A stretch of DNA of 64,000 nucleotides from positions 1-64,000 of the forward strand of contig CAVVFJ010000012.1 of the NCBI GenBank assembly GCA_963747425.1, given 5' to 3'. Below, piece after piece: positions 35,988 through 45,270 of this stretch (position 1 is its first letter; the number at the start of each line of letters is the position of its first letter). The position numbers and the translations under genes are program-made. The notes below the pieces were generated by a model. The model had not been told where the DNA came from and did no database searches. It saw only the letters and a program-made list of their open reading frames with translations. Source of the DNA: DASUPK01 sp963747425. Its GTDB lineage: Bacteria; Actinomycetota; Thermoleophilia; Solirubrobacterales; 70-9.

Positions 35988-37136
35988 TCAGCCCGGCGCG
36001 CCGAGCGTGCCGAGGATTTTGCGTAAGTCGTCCTCGACCAGGATTTTGGGGAGTGCCCTGCCCTCGTCGTCGGGCCAGCGAACGAGGCGGATCATGCCGT
36101 CCGCGATCTCGATGCCAGTGACGTCGCCATCGGGAAACGAGCAGCACCCGGTGTTGAAGTAACACGGGGGCTCGATCGGGATCGACGCGGGCTCGGTGCT
36201 GCGCTCGATCGCCTCGATCCACCCCAGCTCGGCGCGGAGCCGGGCGATCTTGTCTCGGTCGGTAGGCGACTTCGCTTGGGCGCCGTCCAGCTCCCCCTGC
36301 ACCTCGGAGAGCGGCCGATGTTCGGGTTTCGGCGGGGTGCTCGTCCCGAACACGGGCTTGTGGGTATGGCCCGCGATCAGGACTGGCTTTAGGGGGTGCG
36401 AGCGGGCCCAGGTGAACAGCGCCCGGTTGTGGCGGGCCCGCAGGTCCCAGTCTCTGGCCGGGGTGGTCGCGCTGAACCCGAACCGGCGTTGAAGCGGCCG
36501 CCAGATGTATCGGACGACGAGCTTCGAGAACCAGGCGAAGCGCTGGCTCTCGGCCGTCCCCTGATGGCCGTGGATCAAGAAGAGAAGCCCGAGCCTCTCG
36601 CCGCCGCTCGTGATCCGGAGCTTCAGCGCCTCGCGCACCTTGAGCTGCGGGTAGTAGCGCCAGAGGCGCTTCTCCACGTTGGCGCGGTGTCCCCAGTGAT
36701 CGTCGTGGTTTCCCCAGAAGCGCTCGTAGCGTCCCTGGCGGTGGAACTCGGCCTCCAGCTCCAGCGCCTTGGCATACGCCACGAGTGGCTCCTCGGGAGA
36801 GTTCTCCCACAGCTCTTCGACGTCGCCGAGCACATATAGCCGGTGGCCCTCCTCGAGGTAATAGCCGAGCGCCGCCATGTAGGCGCGCTCGCAGCGGCGG
36901 AAGTCGTCGGCGCCATCGCGCGCGCCTTTGTGGTGGTCGGAGAAGACGACGAGCTTGGCCGTGTCGAGGTCGAGTTCGTGCTCCTCGGTCGCCTCGCGGT
37001 CGAAGGCCTTGCTGAGGCCCTTGACGATGTCGCGCTGATAGCTGTCGAGTTTCTCGGCGGTGATGTTATCTCCAGGCGGTGGTGAGAACGCGAACGGCGT
37101 TCCCGGAGCAGATCTTCTCGGCGTCGGCCTCGCCAT
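35988..37136 (-). CDS. Calcineurin-like metallophosphoesterase
   Basis: 382 residues with all five metal-site motifs in order: VVFSDHHKG, VLGDVEELWE, FWGNHDDHW, LIHGHQG and IAGHTHKPV. A two-metal phosphoesterase of the UDP-diacylglucosamine-hydrolase/phosphodiesterase superfamily; the substrate cannot be assigned. The C-terminal ~90 residues (VQGELDGAQAKSPTDRDKI, then PCYFNTGCCSFPDG) are characteristic of the larger stand-alone bacterial members. The ATG at 37136 lies 71 bp inside the upstream dipeptidase gene, so the two are coupled. Confidence 0.87.
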   Translation of the reverse strand: MARPTPRRSAPGTPFAFSPPPGDNITAEKLDSYQRDIVKGLSKAFDREATEEHELDLDTAKLVVFSDHHKGARDGADDFRRCERAYMAALGYYLEEGHRLYVLGDVEELWENSPEEPLVAYAKALELEAEFHRQGRYERFWGNHDDHWGHRANVEKRLWRYYPQLKVREALKLRITSGGERLGLLFLIHGHQGTAESQRFAWFSKLVVRYIWRPLQRRFGFSATTPARDWDLRARHNRALFTWARSHPLKPVLIAGHTHKPVFGTSTPPKPEHRPLSEVQGELDGAQAKSPTDRDKIARLRAELGWIEAIERSTEPASIPIEPPCYFNTGCCSFPDGDVTGIEIADGMIRLVRWPDDEGRALPKILVEDDLRKILGTLGAPG

Positions 37137-38226
37137 AGCGCTGCCGCAACCCGGCCTGTAGCGCCGCCATGTGCCCGAGATGGCCGAGCCCAGTCAGCGC
37201 CGGCTTGATAAATCCATCGAGATCTGAGCCGATGCCCACGTGATCGAGCGACTTTGTCACGCCGTGAATGTGATCGATGTGGGTACAAATAGCGTCGACC
37301 GATGCCTCGAAGTCCGCCGTCTGGCTCCTCCGGAATTGGCCCCCACCGAGGAGGTAGTGGGGGCAGAGGATGATCCCGATCAGGCCGCGGCGCTCGGCGA
37401 CCCGGCGGATGGTGTCATCGGAGAGGTTGTACTCCCGCCGGCGCAGACGCCGGAATCGACAGGCCTCGTGGGTAGCCAGAACCGGCATCTCCTTCTGCGG
37501 GTCGCGGCGGTCCATCAGGTCGAGCGTGGCTGCGGTCGCTCGGGAGGACATGTGGGTGATATCGATCAAGACTCGGTGCTCGAGCATCGCGTCTGCCGCG
37601 ATCATGCCGAGCTCGCTCAAGCCCTTGCGTGGCTGGCGGAAGATGAGCCGGTAGAGGGGGTCCGGGAGAAATGGGAGCGCCGGCGCGTTGGTCGCGATAT
37701 CCCGCCAGAAGAGATGGGCGAGCGTGATGTAGGCCACGCCACGTGCCGCCAGCTGGCCGACCGCGCTGCGGATCTCCTCCTCAGTGCCGCCAAGGTGATA
37801 GCCCCCCTCCACACAGTGGATCAGCACCTTCTGGTTCGCGGTGAGGGCGGCAGCGAACTCATCCGGCGAATGGGCGACGGCCACGCCGGGATCCGAGGCG
37901 ACGCTTTCCTCGACGAATTCGAGCTGTCCGAGCAGGGACGGGAGATACGTGCCATCGGGCGGGGCGCCGTAGCTCTTCGAGAGGTCCATCTCGTCGAGTG
38001 GATTGTGGAGCACCGAAAGCAGCACGCCGACGTCGCCTTCTCTCATCAGCTCGATCGTGACCCCGGGTTCCTCGCCGGGCCCTTCGTAATTGAAAAGGCG
38101 CGACATAAAGTTCACGAAGCGCGCTCGCCACAAAGCATCGCGCCAGCGGACCAAGCCTTGGTGGGCTGTCCCCTCGTTCCGAGGAACGAGGTGCATCGGG
38201 TAGTGGGCGTGCAAGTCGATGAGCAT
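37066..38226 (-). CDS. Membrane-dipeptidase-like metallopeptidase (M19 family)
   Basis: 386-residue zinc amidohydrolase-fold enzyme of the renal dipeptidase family. Metal ligands are inferred at HAH in IDLHAHYP, Glu in HCVEGGYHLGG, His in DITHMSSRA, His in ATHEACRFRR, and Asp in HVGIGSDLDGF. No signal peptide is seen, so it is probably cytosolic. Substrates of the family are dipeptides or acyl-amino compounds. It starts at an ATG with no strong ribosome site and overlaps the metallophosphoesterase gene by 71 bp. Confidence 0.85.
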   Translation of the reverse strand: MLIDLHAHYPMHLVPRNEGTAHQGLVRWRDALWRARFVNFMSRLFNYEGPGEEPGVTIELMREGDVGVLLSVLHNPLDEMDLSKSYGAPPDGTYLPSLLGQLEFVEESVASDPGVAVAHSPDEFAAALTANQKVLIHCVEGGYHLGGTEEEIRSAVGQLAARGVAYITLAHLFWRDIATNAPALPFLPDPLYRLIFRQPRKGLSELGMIAADAMLEHRVLIDITHMSSRATAATLDLMDRRDPQKEMPVLATHEACRFRRLRRREYNLSDDTIRRVAERRGLIGIILCPHYLLGGGQFRRSQTADFEASVDAICTHIDHIHGVTKSLDHVGIGSDLDGFIKPALTGLGHLGHMAALQAGLRQRYGEADAEKICSGNAVRVLTTAWR

Positions 38227-38359
38227 GGCGATTTCGGGACTCGATCACACCGGCCGGTAGCACGGGGCGTCCTGACCCCTGTGTGGCCGGTATGCAGACC
38301 GCTCCGCTGGGATCTCGCGCTCTTGAAGCGACACGACGAAGATCACCGTGAGGAGAGTG

Positions 38360-38923
38360 TTACTCGGACAAGCCGGCGGATTTGAGTGCTTCCTGCCGGT
38401 CGGCAGTTATCGCGATGCGCCTGATCTTGTCGTCCTCGACGGTGACGACGGCGTAGGCGGTCAGGCTCAGCTGAAGGCCACTGCGGCGGCCCTGCCCAAT
38501 AGTGGCGGTAACGCACACGAACCGGCCTCGCCCTGCACGGATGAATTCTTGTGGCTCCAAGTGGAAGTCCCCGAAGGACTCCCAGAGATTCACGGTCCAT
38601 TGCAGGGCTCCTTGGTGCCCCTCATGCCACGTCGCACCTGGAATACCGGGATAGTCTTGGAGCTCGACGTCCTCGCGCAGATACCGAAACGGCTTGGCCT
38701 CAAACGGGTCGTCGAGCTGGCTTCTTCCGAGACTGTTGAAAGCGTCGCAGAGGTCGCCGAAAAGTCGAAAATCTTCTTCCTCTGGCGCGTAGAACGCCGC
38801 CTCTCTCCAGCCGAGCTTGAGTGAGGCCCAGAAGGGGGGTTCCTGCCGGACTCTGGTAACCCCGATCGCAGCTTGGCCGTCCTCCGCGTTGTGCTCGAGC
38901 ACCTGCGCTTCATCGTCAAACAT
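38360..38923 (-). CDS. SnoaL-like / NTF2-fold protein
   Basis: 187 residues with an N-terminal extension. The NTF2-like core is VELQDYPGIPGATWHEGHQG (strand and W-x-G loop), ALQWTVNLWESFGDFHLEP (helix), then VCVTATIGQGRRSGL and YAVVTVEDDKIRRIAITAD. This is the usual limit-dextrin-like SnoaL pattern of unknown ligand. A strong GGAGGAGGGGACC precedes the ATG. A perfect TGTGT-G-ACACA palindrome lies 73 bp upstream. Confidence 0.78.
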   Translation of the reverse strand: MFDDEAQVLEHNAEDGQAAIGVTRVRQEPPFWASLKLGWREAAFYAPEEEDFRLFGDLCDAFNSLGRSQLDDPFEAKPFRYLREDVELQDYPGIPGATWHEGHQGALQWTVNLWESFGDFHLEPQEFIRAGRGRFVCVTATIGQGRRSGLQLSLTAYAVVTVEDDKIRRIAITADRQEALKSAGLSE

Positions 38924-38995
38924 GGTCCCCTCCTCCGTTCAACCTCTCCAGGGTCCTCTTCACGTCACTCATGGTCCCTCAGTGCCGGTGAGAAA

Positions 38996-39006
38996 TGTGT
39001 GACACA
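38996..39006. promoter_or_regulatory. Palindrome TGTGTGACACA (possible CRP/FNR-like half-site)
   Basis: Perfect 5-1-5 inverted repeat in the 151-bp gap between the SnoaL and LLM genes. CRP-family sites have TGTGA/TCACA arms with wider spacing, so the match is only partial. Confidence 0.25.
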
Positions 39007-39074
39007 AGGCACGATCTGGGTGTGGCATACGTCACGATCGCGTCGCGCGGCAAAACGGAATGCCGTGTTCGGCC

Positions 39075-40121
39075 CTAAGCGGCTTGGACTGCCGCGGGTG
39101 CGGCGGCGGCGAGCATCTCGCGAAGTTGTCCCTCGGGCACTCCGAGCGGTAAGACGAGGTCGATCGCGTCGGCTCCGGCGTCGAGCCAGGCCCGAACGGC
39201 GTTCGGTGCCTCCGCGTAGGTGCTCATCACGGTCACCTCGCTGGCCAGTTGCTCCGCAGCGGCGGGCAGCTGCGGAGGGCCGCCACTCTGGTTCGAGGCG
39301 AGCAGCGCATCGACCTCCCTTGTGAATCCAAATCGATCGCGGAGCATCCGTGGATAGATCGGGCCCATCCGAGTCAGGTACGCGAGTAGCCAGCTCGCGG
39401 CGATCCGGCGGGCTGCACCCTCGTCCTCGCCGATCGCGAGGGGGACGCTCGCAGTGACGCCGGTCGTGGTCGGCTCCTCGGCCAGCGCTTCACCCTCGGC
39501 GAGCAGTGCCCGTCCATCCAGCAATCGCGAGCGGGCCCAGAGAAATGGCAGCCAGTGGTCGGCGAGCTCGCCCGCCAGACGGACCGAGGCCGGCGAAAGT
39601 GCGGCGAGGGAGATCGGCACAGGCCCCTTGGCGGGTGCCCCGAGGCGGAGTGGCCTCACATCGTCTCTCTCGAGCGGCACCCGGTCGCCCCGGAGCAGTG
39701 CCCTGACGGCGGCGATCGTCTTACGCATCCGATCGATCGGCCGCTCCCAGGTGAGGCCGTGCAGGCCCTCGACCAGCGGGGGGCTGCTTGCGCCGAGGCC
39801 GAGCTCGAAGCGGCCTCGGGAAGCTCGCTGGAGGCCCGCGGCGGCCATCGCTATCGCCGCCGGCGTGCGGCTCCAGACCGGGAGAACACCGGTGGCGAGC
39901 CCGATACGTGATGTGACCCCGGCGACTTGGGCAAGGAGCACGACCGCGTCCTGGGTCCAGCCCTCGGCGGCCCCGAACTGCGCGTAGCCGAGCTCCTCTG
40001 CAGCGATCGCGAGTCGGATCGTCGCGTCCGCATCCTCCTGGAACGGCGTGATTCCGACGCCCACCCGCGGACCGGCACCCGGCGAGGCGTCGGTTGTCCC
40101 GTTGGTGTCGGGCGGGGTCAT
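39075..40121 (-). CDS. LLM-class flavin/F420-dependent oxidoreductase
   Basis: 348-residue luciferase-like TIM-barrel protein: VGVGITPFQEDADATIRLA, LGYAQFGAAEGWTQDAVV, RIGLATGVLPVWSRTPAAIA, RFELGLGASSPPLVEGL, WERPIDRMRKTIAAVRALL and VPISLAALSPASVRLAGE. Actinobacterial members of this subgroup mostly use coenzyme F420; the substrate is unknown. It is the gene closest to the right end of unit B. The ATG at 40121 is about 140 bp from the start of the ~100-bp repeat. Confidence 0.85.
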   Translation of the reverse strand: MTPPDTNGTTDASPGAGPRVGVGITPFQEDADATIRLAIAAEELGYAQFGAAEGWTQDAVVLLAQVAGVTSRIGLATGVLPVWSRTPAAIAMAAAGLQRASRGRFELGLGASSPPLVEGLHGLTWERPIDRMRKTIAAVRALLRGDRVPLERDDVRPLRLGAPAKGPVPISLAALSPASVRLAGELADHWLPFLWARSRLLDGRALLAEGEALAEEPTTTGVTASVPLAIGEDEGAARRIAASWLLAYLTRMGPIYPRMLRDRFGFTREVDALLASNQSGGPPQLPAAAEQLASEVTVMSTYAEAPNAVRAWLDAGADAIDLVLPLGVPEGQLREMLAAAAPAAVQAA

Positions 40122-40263
40122 GGTTAGGCGTTACGCGAGAGCTGGGAAGGCGGATTGGAGCAGAAGAGTGGCCCTGTCGGGAAGTTGTGGCGACGAATGA
40201 CCGTACGGCCTGCGGGGCATCCTGAAGTGGGCCCCACCGCTCGCCGCGAGATGGGCATCCGGT

Positions 40264-40367
40264 GGTACCAGCCGTGGTTCCGAACTGAGAGAAACTGAGC
40301 TGATCTCAGGTGATCGCAGCGTGCCTGGTATGGCTCGGCATGAGCCCACCGAACGCCGTCAAGGCAT
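40264..40367. repeat. ~100-bp repeat, copy 2
   Basis: Starts GGTACCA-GCCG-TGGTTCC, then GAACTGAGAGAAACTGAG, GCTGATCTCAGGTGATCGCA, TGCCTGGTATGGCTCGGCAT and GAGCCCACCGAACGCC. It runs directly into the tRNA fragment at 40368. Confidence 0.82.
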
Positions 40368-40411
<44 letters not shown>

Positions 40412-40412
40412 G

Positions 40413-40446
40413 ACAAGAGGGCCGCAAACGCGGCCCTCTTGTGTTC
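40413..40446 (+). terminator. Hairpin terminator after tRNA fragment copy 3
   Basis: ACAAGAGGGCCGC-AAAC-GCGGCCCTCTTGT followed by GTTC. Same AAAC loop as the terminator at 33229, with a different stem. Confidence 0.75.
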
Positions 40447-40538
40447 TTCGGTCCCTGAAGCCGGCCGACTCGGGGTACCACGGGCGGCTGAACGAGGTGC
40501 CGATCAACCGCCCGGTTGAACCTGCGGCGGCGCCTCGG

Positions 40539-42629
40539 CTATGGCGTGAACACGTCGGTGTGGCACGGCAGCCCGCCGCAGACGTCCACAACGCTGCCGT
40601 TCGGTTCCAGGAAGGCTGACTTCTGGGTCCGAGCCGCGACGGTCGCACGCACGTCGCTGTGCGGGTCGCGCCCGGTCGTGGGCGCAGTATTGGTCACGGG
40701 CGGCGGTGCGACCAGGCCCGGGCCGTCATCCCAGATCACCCACGCCGAGCCGTCGAACGGGTAGCTCGGGATCGTGGGCACCCCGTAGAAGAGGTTCTCG
40801 TCCTGGGCGCGTGCGGGCAGGTCGAGGGGGGGTTCGTGCCCGTAGGCGCCGATCGTCCGCGCCTCCACCGCGGCGGCGTACTGACTCACCTGATGGTCGC
40901 CGTAGGCGGTCTGCATGAGCACCTGATGGGCGGGCGTGTCGGGGAGCGGATCGGAGGTCATGTGCGCCGCGTACGCGTCCGCCTCACCTCGATCCCAGAG
41001 TTGCTGCATGAGGTCGAGCAACAGCGGGTGAATCGACGGGTCCGTGTAGCCGCCGCCCGGCTGCAGGCCATAGAGGAAGGCGGCGAACTGGGTGAAGTCG
41101 GTGCTGCGCTGCAGCAGGATCCCGCCGTAGTCCATGCCGGTCACCCCGAGCACGGCGCGCGTGAAGTCGGGCGCGACGGCCGTGGCGATGCCGCCCATGA
41201 TCCCGCCCTGGCTGTTGCCGTCGTAGTAGAGGTGGGTGCTGTCGAAGAGCGGGTTGCCGTTCTCCTGGAAGGCCGCGTTCGACGCGAAGCCGCTCGGGTT
41301 GGACAGCAGCCGGCCCAGGAGGAGCGTGTTGAGCACACCCTGCTGCAGCCGGTCCGCGACGGCGGGGAACCGGTTGATGTCCTGGAGGGCGCTGATGTCG
41401 AAGAGCGTGTCCGCCGACGCGAGGCCCCACCAGTCCGTGGCGCAGAAGACGAAATCATGTTCCGCCGCCATGTCCTGGACGTTGCCGGCGTGCACCTCGG
41501 TGCGCGATCCGAGCAGCCCGTGCCCGTACAGCGAAGCCCGCGCCGGGGAGCCCCCGGCCGCCCGCGGGATGATGCAGTCGAACTGCGCGGAGCCCAGGTT
41601 CCCAGGCTGCTGGGTCGGCGTCGCGTCGGGGCTCGTCGAGCTGTAGTGAAAGCCGCCGCCGATCGCGCAGTTGGCCGTGGTCATGTAGCAGGGGACCGTG
41701 AACGTCCCGACGATCTCGCGCAGGAGCTTGGGGTTCTGGTCCGGCGTGAAGTTCTGCACACCGGTTACCTGGAACGTGGGCGCGTTTCCCTGCACCTGCA
41801 CGTCGGAGAGGTTGCTGTCGCCCAGCTGGGAGAAAGCGTCGTTGCGAATCGAGAGCATCGGTGAGGTGAGGCTGTGGCTGCTCGCCACCGTGAAGTCCCA
41901 AGCCGCGTACAGCGTCTTTCGCTTGATTCCCGCCTTCTTCAGCGTCTTGAAGATCGAGCGATAGCGCTTCCGCTGATCGCGCATCGACTTCGGCAGCGGG
42001 TTGTGATCGCGAAGGTGGGCGAACCAGGCGGGCGCGTGGAGCGAATGCCCGCCGGCATCCTTCAGGTTGCGCAGGGCGACCACGTAGCGGTGGCCCTCGG
42101 TGAGGTTCTTCGCCGGGTGGATCAGCAGCGTCGTGTGCGCCGGGTCGCCCGCGTTCGCGTCCAGCTCGGCCCAGATCAGCGTGCGCTGCCCGGTGGCAGC
42201 GTCGATGACCACGATTGGCGCCTTCGGTGCGTAGGTCCGGGAGAGATCAGTCAGCCGGACCGGGTTCGTCTGGTCGAAGGCCGCTGGGTTGTCGAGCCCG
42301 GGGACGCGGATGATGATCGAGCTTCCGGGGCTGAACCCGTCGTTGCGGTCGTACGGAGCGACGCTGACCTGAACGCCGTTCGCGTTCGTCGGCATTGCTG
42401 CCTGGGGAAGGTCCACGCGCACGCCGGTCGCGCTTGTCGGATCCGACTTCGTGAAGAGATTGTTCGGGAACGGCAGCAGGCATGGCTGCGAGAACGGCTG
42501 GCAGTCCGCCGCCGGGGCGGCGGCGCCGGCGGAGCCGGGCGCCAGGAGCCCCAGCGATACGAAGCTGACAACGATCGTCGCCGCCCGGGTCCCCCGGCCG
42601 GCCCGCATCCTCTTCACCAATCCCCTCAT
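40539..42629 (-). CDS. Large secreted alpha/beta-hydrolase-like protein
   Basis: 696 residues. Signal peptide AATIVVSFVSLGLLAPGSAGA with mature start AAPAADCQPFSQPCLLPFPN, a Cys-bearing N-terminus seen in secreted actinobacterial and proteobacterial hydrolases. An N-terminal beta domain (about 30-230) precedes the alpha/beta hydrolase part with GHGLLGSRTEV and the nucleophile elbow HLYYDGNSQGGIMGG. ATDWWGLASADTLF lies between. The C-terminus has VVDVCGGLPCHTDVF. Probably an extracellular esterase or lipase-like enzyme. The start at 42629 (MRGLVKRMRAGR) is preceded by GGAAGG. It is the only gene of unit C. Confidence 0.75.
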   Translation of the reverse strand: MRGLVKRMRAGRGTRAATIVVSFVSLGLLAPGSAGAAAPAADCQPFSQPCLLPFPNNLFTKSDPTSATGVRVDLPQAAMPTNANGVQVSVAPYDRNDGFSPGSSIIIRVPGLDNPAAFDQTNPVRLTDLSRTYAPKAPIVVIDAATGQRTLIWAELDANAGDPAHTTLLIHPAKNLTEGHRYVVALRNLKDAGGHSLHAPAWFAHLRDHNPLPKSMRDQRKRYRSIFKTLKKAGIKRKTLYAAWDFTVASSHSLTSPMLSIRNDAFSQLGDSNLSDVQVQGNAPTFQVTGVQNFTPDQNPKLLREIVGTFTVPCYMTTANCAIGGGFHYSSTSPDATPTQQPGNLGSAQFDCIIPRAAGGSPARASLYGHGLLGSRTEVHAGNVQDMAAEHDFVFCATDWWGLASADTLFDISALQDINRFPAVADRLQQGVLNTLLLGRLLSNPSGFASNAAFQENGNPLFDSTHLYYDGNSQGGIMGGIATAVAPDFTRAVLGVTGMDYGGILLQRSTDFTQFAAFLYGLQPGGGYTDPSIHPLLLDLMQQLWDRGEADAYAAHMTSDPLPDTPAHQVLMQTAYGDHQVSQYAAAVEARTIGAYGHEPPLDLPARAQDENLFYGVPTIPSYPFDGSAWVIWDDGPGLVAPPPVTNTAPTTGRDPHSDVRATVAARTQKSAFLEPNGSVVDVCGGLPCHTDVFTP

Positions 42630-42842
42630 GGGCCACCTTCCTTGGCTCTTTGCCCTGCACCGGCGGTTCATCTACTCCGCCAAACACCCTGTTCCGCCAT
42701 ACCCCGCACCCGCATACCCAAACACCGAGGTTCGGTTTACGCGCAAGGTCGAGCAAGCAGCACCTCGCCGATTCAGCACGTCGAAACCGCTGCTTCCCTG
42801 CAAGCAGCTATCGCAACTCGCTGCTCTTGGGATCCGGTTCCG

Positions 42843-42940
42843 GGTACCAGCCGTGGTACCGAACTGAGCGAAACTCAGCTGATCTCAGCTCATCTCAGTG
42901 TGCCTGGCATGGCTCGGCATGAGCCCACCGAGCGCCTTCA
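42843..42940. repeat. ~100-bp repeat, copy 3 (without tRNA fragment)
   Basis: GGTACCA-GCCG-TGGTACC, CTGAG-CGAAA-CTCAG, CTGATCTCAGCTCATCTCAG, then GGCTC-GGCAT-GAGCC. It ends CCTTCAAGG where copies 1 and 2 continue into CATCTCATAACC. The three hairpin-forming pairs are most complete in this copy. Confidence 0.82.
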
Positions 42941-42943
42941 AGG

Positions 42944-42976
42944 CAAGGGCCCTCATAACGAGGGCCCTTGTTGTGT
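42944..42976 (+). terminator. Terminator with the same stem as the tRNA-fMet terminator
   Basis: CAAGGGCCCTC-ATAAC-GAGGGCCCTTG followed by TTGTGT. The 11-bp arms are identical to those at 26184-26209. The loop reads ATAAC, as in the tRNA anticodon loop sequence, which may be coincidence. Confidence 0.75.
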
Positions 42977-43083
42977 CTGACCCTGTGATTCAAGCGGGAA
43001 TTGCGGCGGACCTCTCGTGCGACGGTGCCTTCTCTTGGAGCTCTCGTGGGTGGAAAGGGCGAGCCGGAGTGAGCCAGCCCGCC

Positions 43084-43992
43084 TCAGCGCTCGATCCGGC
43101 CGGGTAGCAGGAAGGGGTAGGGCTGCCGCCTGACTCGGCGGCGCCAGGCGCGATCGAGCCTGCGGATCCGAAGCAGGGCGGCCCAGAGCCGGGCGTCCGA
43201 GCGGTAGTGGCGGCGCACCTCGTCCTCGGTGAGCGGCTCGTACAGGTGTGCGTTGAAGCGGTCGAGGAACGCCGGGAGCCAGCCCTCGAGCCGCTCCTTC
43301 AGCAGGTTTCCGGCCAGGTCCAGGTAGACCTTGCGGAGATCGCGGTAGGTGTCCAGGATCCCCGGGGCGACGAAGCGGCGTAGTGGCCACCGCAGGATCG
43401 CCGGATAAGCGTCCGCGAGCAGGTCGAGGTCGAGTTGGGAGTCGCCCTCAGCCGACCAGATCAGCGGCGTCGAGACGTCGAAGTAGGTGAGCTCGTCGGC
43501 ATCCCAGGTCCAGTTGGCGAGTTGGGCGTCCAAGCCGAGGTGGGGGCCAACCGCCGCAGCCGCGGCGGAGGCGACGGCCTCGATCAGCGGATGCCCCGCC
43601 TCGGGGTCCGCTTGCCTCAGGGTCGTGGTCGCCAGGTGATCGGCTGGGAGCATCGGCTGCACGACGTACCCGGCGACGGTGCCGTCGTGGAGCTCGACGG
43701 CCCGCATCTCCGTCTCGACGACCCGCACGCCGGCCGCGCCGAGTGCCTTGAGATAGTCGTCGAGCGTGGCCCTGTAGGCATCCAGCCGTTCCCGGGAGCG
43801 GAACGGGGGGAGCCGCTTGCAGGCGAATCGCCCGCCGCCGGGCGGCCAGCTCAGGACGAGCGAGATCTCCCCGTAACCCAGGATGGGGAGCCCCCTCTCG
43901 TCGCCCGACGAGAGGGCGGCCTCGACCAGGTACTCGAGGCTGTGGAGCTCATCGTCGGAGAGGCCCGCGAGGCCGGTCTCCGTGCTGGTCAC
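43084..43992 (-). CDS. DUF6206-family protein
   Basis: 302 residues from a GTG overlapping the aminotransferase stop (GTGA). Sequence landmarks are ILGYGEISLVLSWPPGGGRF followed by ACKRLPPF, AGYVVQPMLPADHL, GLDAQLANWTWDADELTYFD, RRFVAPGILDTYRDLRKVYL, and the C-terminal RRQPYPFLLPGRIER. These match what I recall of DUF6206, an actinobacterial family whose fold resembles aminoglycoside/protein kinase-like phosphotransferases (ACKRLP would be the ATP lysine and AQLANW the catalytic loop region). No activity is established. Confidence 0.78.
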   Translation of the reverse strand: MTSTETGLAGLSDDELHSLEYLVEAALSSGDERGLPILGYGEISLVLSWPPGGGRFACKRLPPFRSRERLDAYRATLDDYLKALGAAGVRVVETEMRAVELHDGTVAGYVVQPMLPADHLATTTLRQADPEAGHPLIEAVASAAAAAVGPHLGLDAQLANWTWDADELTYFDVSTPLIWSAEGDSQLDLDLLADAYPAILRWPLRRFVAPGILDTYRDLRKVYLDLAGNLLKERLEGWLPAFLDRFNAHLYEPLTEDEVRRHYRSDARLWAALLRIRRLDRAWRRRVRRQPYPFLLPGRIER

Positions 43993-45230
43993 GACAGCGC
44001 GGCCCCGACCGCCGCGGCGATCTCGTCGACCTCCGCTTCGCTGACGATCAGCGGGGGCTTGAACTGGGTCACGGAGTGATCGTGCTCGGCGTACACGGCG
44101 AAGACCCCTGAGTCGATCAGCTTTTTGGCGGCCATCACCCCTCCCTGCTCGTGCTCGAACACCAGGCCCATGGTGAGCCCGAAGCGCCGAAGCTCGAACG
44201 GCATCTCCGCGAAGGCGTGCTCGAATCGCTGACCCAGCGCCTCGACCCGCTCCAGGAAGCCGGGCGTCGAGATCTGGTCCATGACCGCGCTGGCCGCTAC
44301 GCAACCGATCTCCGCACCGCCGAAGGTCGAGACGTACGAGAAGGGGTGGCTCTCGAAGAAGGACTCGAGCTCCTCCGTGAGCAGGGTGGCGCTGACCGGA
44401 TAGACGCCGCCGCCGAGGCCCTTACCGGTGATCAGCATGTCCGGCCTCACCTCCTGCTGCTGGTAGTACCAGGCGGTCCCGGTGCGACCCAGGCCGGTCT
44501 GAACCTCGTCGAGGATCAACAGGGCGCCGGCATCCCTGGCGGCCTCGCCGACCTCGCGCAGGTAGCCGGGATCGGGCGGGACGAAGCCGAGCGTTGCCGG
44601 GATCGTCTCCATGATCACCGCCGCGGTTTCGGAGTCGATCTCCTGCCGAATGGCCTCGATGTCGTTGAACGGGACGTGCACGAAACCGCTTGGCGCGAAC
44701 CCGAAGGGCTCGAGCCAGCGGGGGTCGCTGGCGGCCAGTGCGAACCCGCCGGCCCCGTGGTAGCCGCCGAGCGCGGCGACGATCCTGGGCCGGCCGGTTA
44801 CCGCTCGAGCGAGTCGCACGGCGAGGTCGACGGACTCGGTCCCAGAAGGGGTGAAAACGGCGTGCGTGAGCAGGCCGTCGGTGCTCGCTGCGAGCTGTTC
44901 CGCCAACCGCGCTCGGTAGCCGCTGACGAGATGATGGTTGCCGACGTCTACGTGATCCAGGCCCTCCCGGACGGCGGCGACCACCGCCGGATGCCGGTGG
45001 CCCAGATTGAAGACGCCGCCGTTGCAGTGACAGTTCCAGTACCACCGATCCGAGTAGGCATCGCGGAAGCGGGCGCCCTCGCGCTCCCCGATCACGAGGT
45101 CGACGCCGATCGCCTCGAGTGCCCTCGCCTTGCCGCGGTCGACGTGCGAGGCGAAGGCCTCGATCGTCTCCTCGCGCGTGCCATAGGGCTGGTCGGCGGT
45201 CACGCTCTGCGTCTCGCCCGGAGCTTTCAT
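43989..45230 (-). CDS. Class-III PLP-dependent aminotransferase
   Basis: 413 residues, fold-type I aminotransferase. Active-site features are GTESVDLAVRLARAVTGR, GGYHGAGGFALAAS, DEVQTGLGRTGTAW (PLP pyridine Asp), PLP-binding Lys in LITGKGLGGGVYP, and STFGGAEIGCVAAS. The family includes ornithine, acetylornithine and 4-aminobutyrate aminotransferases; this one is not assignable. AGGAGGG precedes the ATG at 45230. Cotranslated with the DUF6206 gene, so the latter may act on the same metabolite. Confidence 0.87.
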   Translation of the reverse strand: MKAPGETQSVTADQPYGTREETIEAFASHVDRGKARALEAIGVDLVIGEREGARFRDAYSDRWYWNCHCNGGVFNLGHRHPAVVAAVREGLDHVDVGNHHLVSGYRARLAEQLAASTDGLLTHAVFTPSGTESVDLAVRLARAVTGRPRIVAALGGYHGAGGFALAASDPRWLEPFGFAPSGFVHVPFNDIEAIRQEIDSETAAVIMETIPATLGFVPPDPGYLREVGEAARDAGALLILDEVQTGLGRTGTAWYYQQQEVRPDMLITGKGLGGGVYPVSATLLTEELESFFESHPFSYVSTFGGAEIGCVAASAVMDQISTPGFLERVEALGQRFEHAFAEMPFELRRFGLTMGLVFEHEQGGVMAAKKLIDSGVFAVYAEHDHSVTQFKPPLIVSEAEVDEIAAAVGAALS

Positions 45231-45270
45231 GAGCGGCCCTCCTGGTCGCTGTGTCCTCACGCTGAACCTA

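Larger units (their letters stand above)
40412..42940. mobile_element. Putative integrated unit C (single secreted hydrolase)
   Basis: Between the 40368 tRNA fragment and the third ~100-bp repeat. One large gene only. The right boundary lacks the tRNA fragment and passes straight into a terminator hairpin. Confidence 0.4.

Noticed and set aside
38996..39006. A confirmed CRP site upstream of the SnoaL gene
   Set aside because: The palindrome has the wrong arm spacing for CRP. It is listed only as a weak regulatory candidate.
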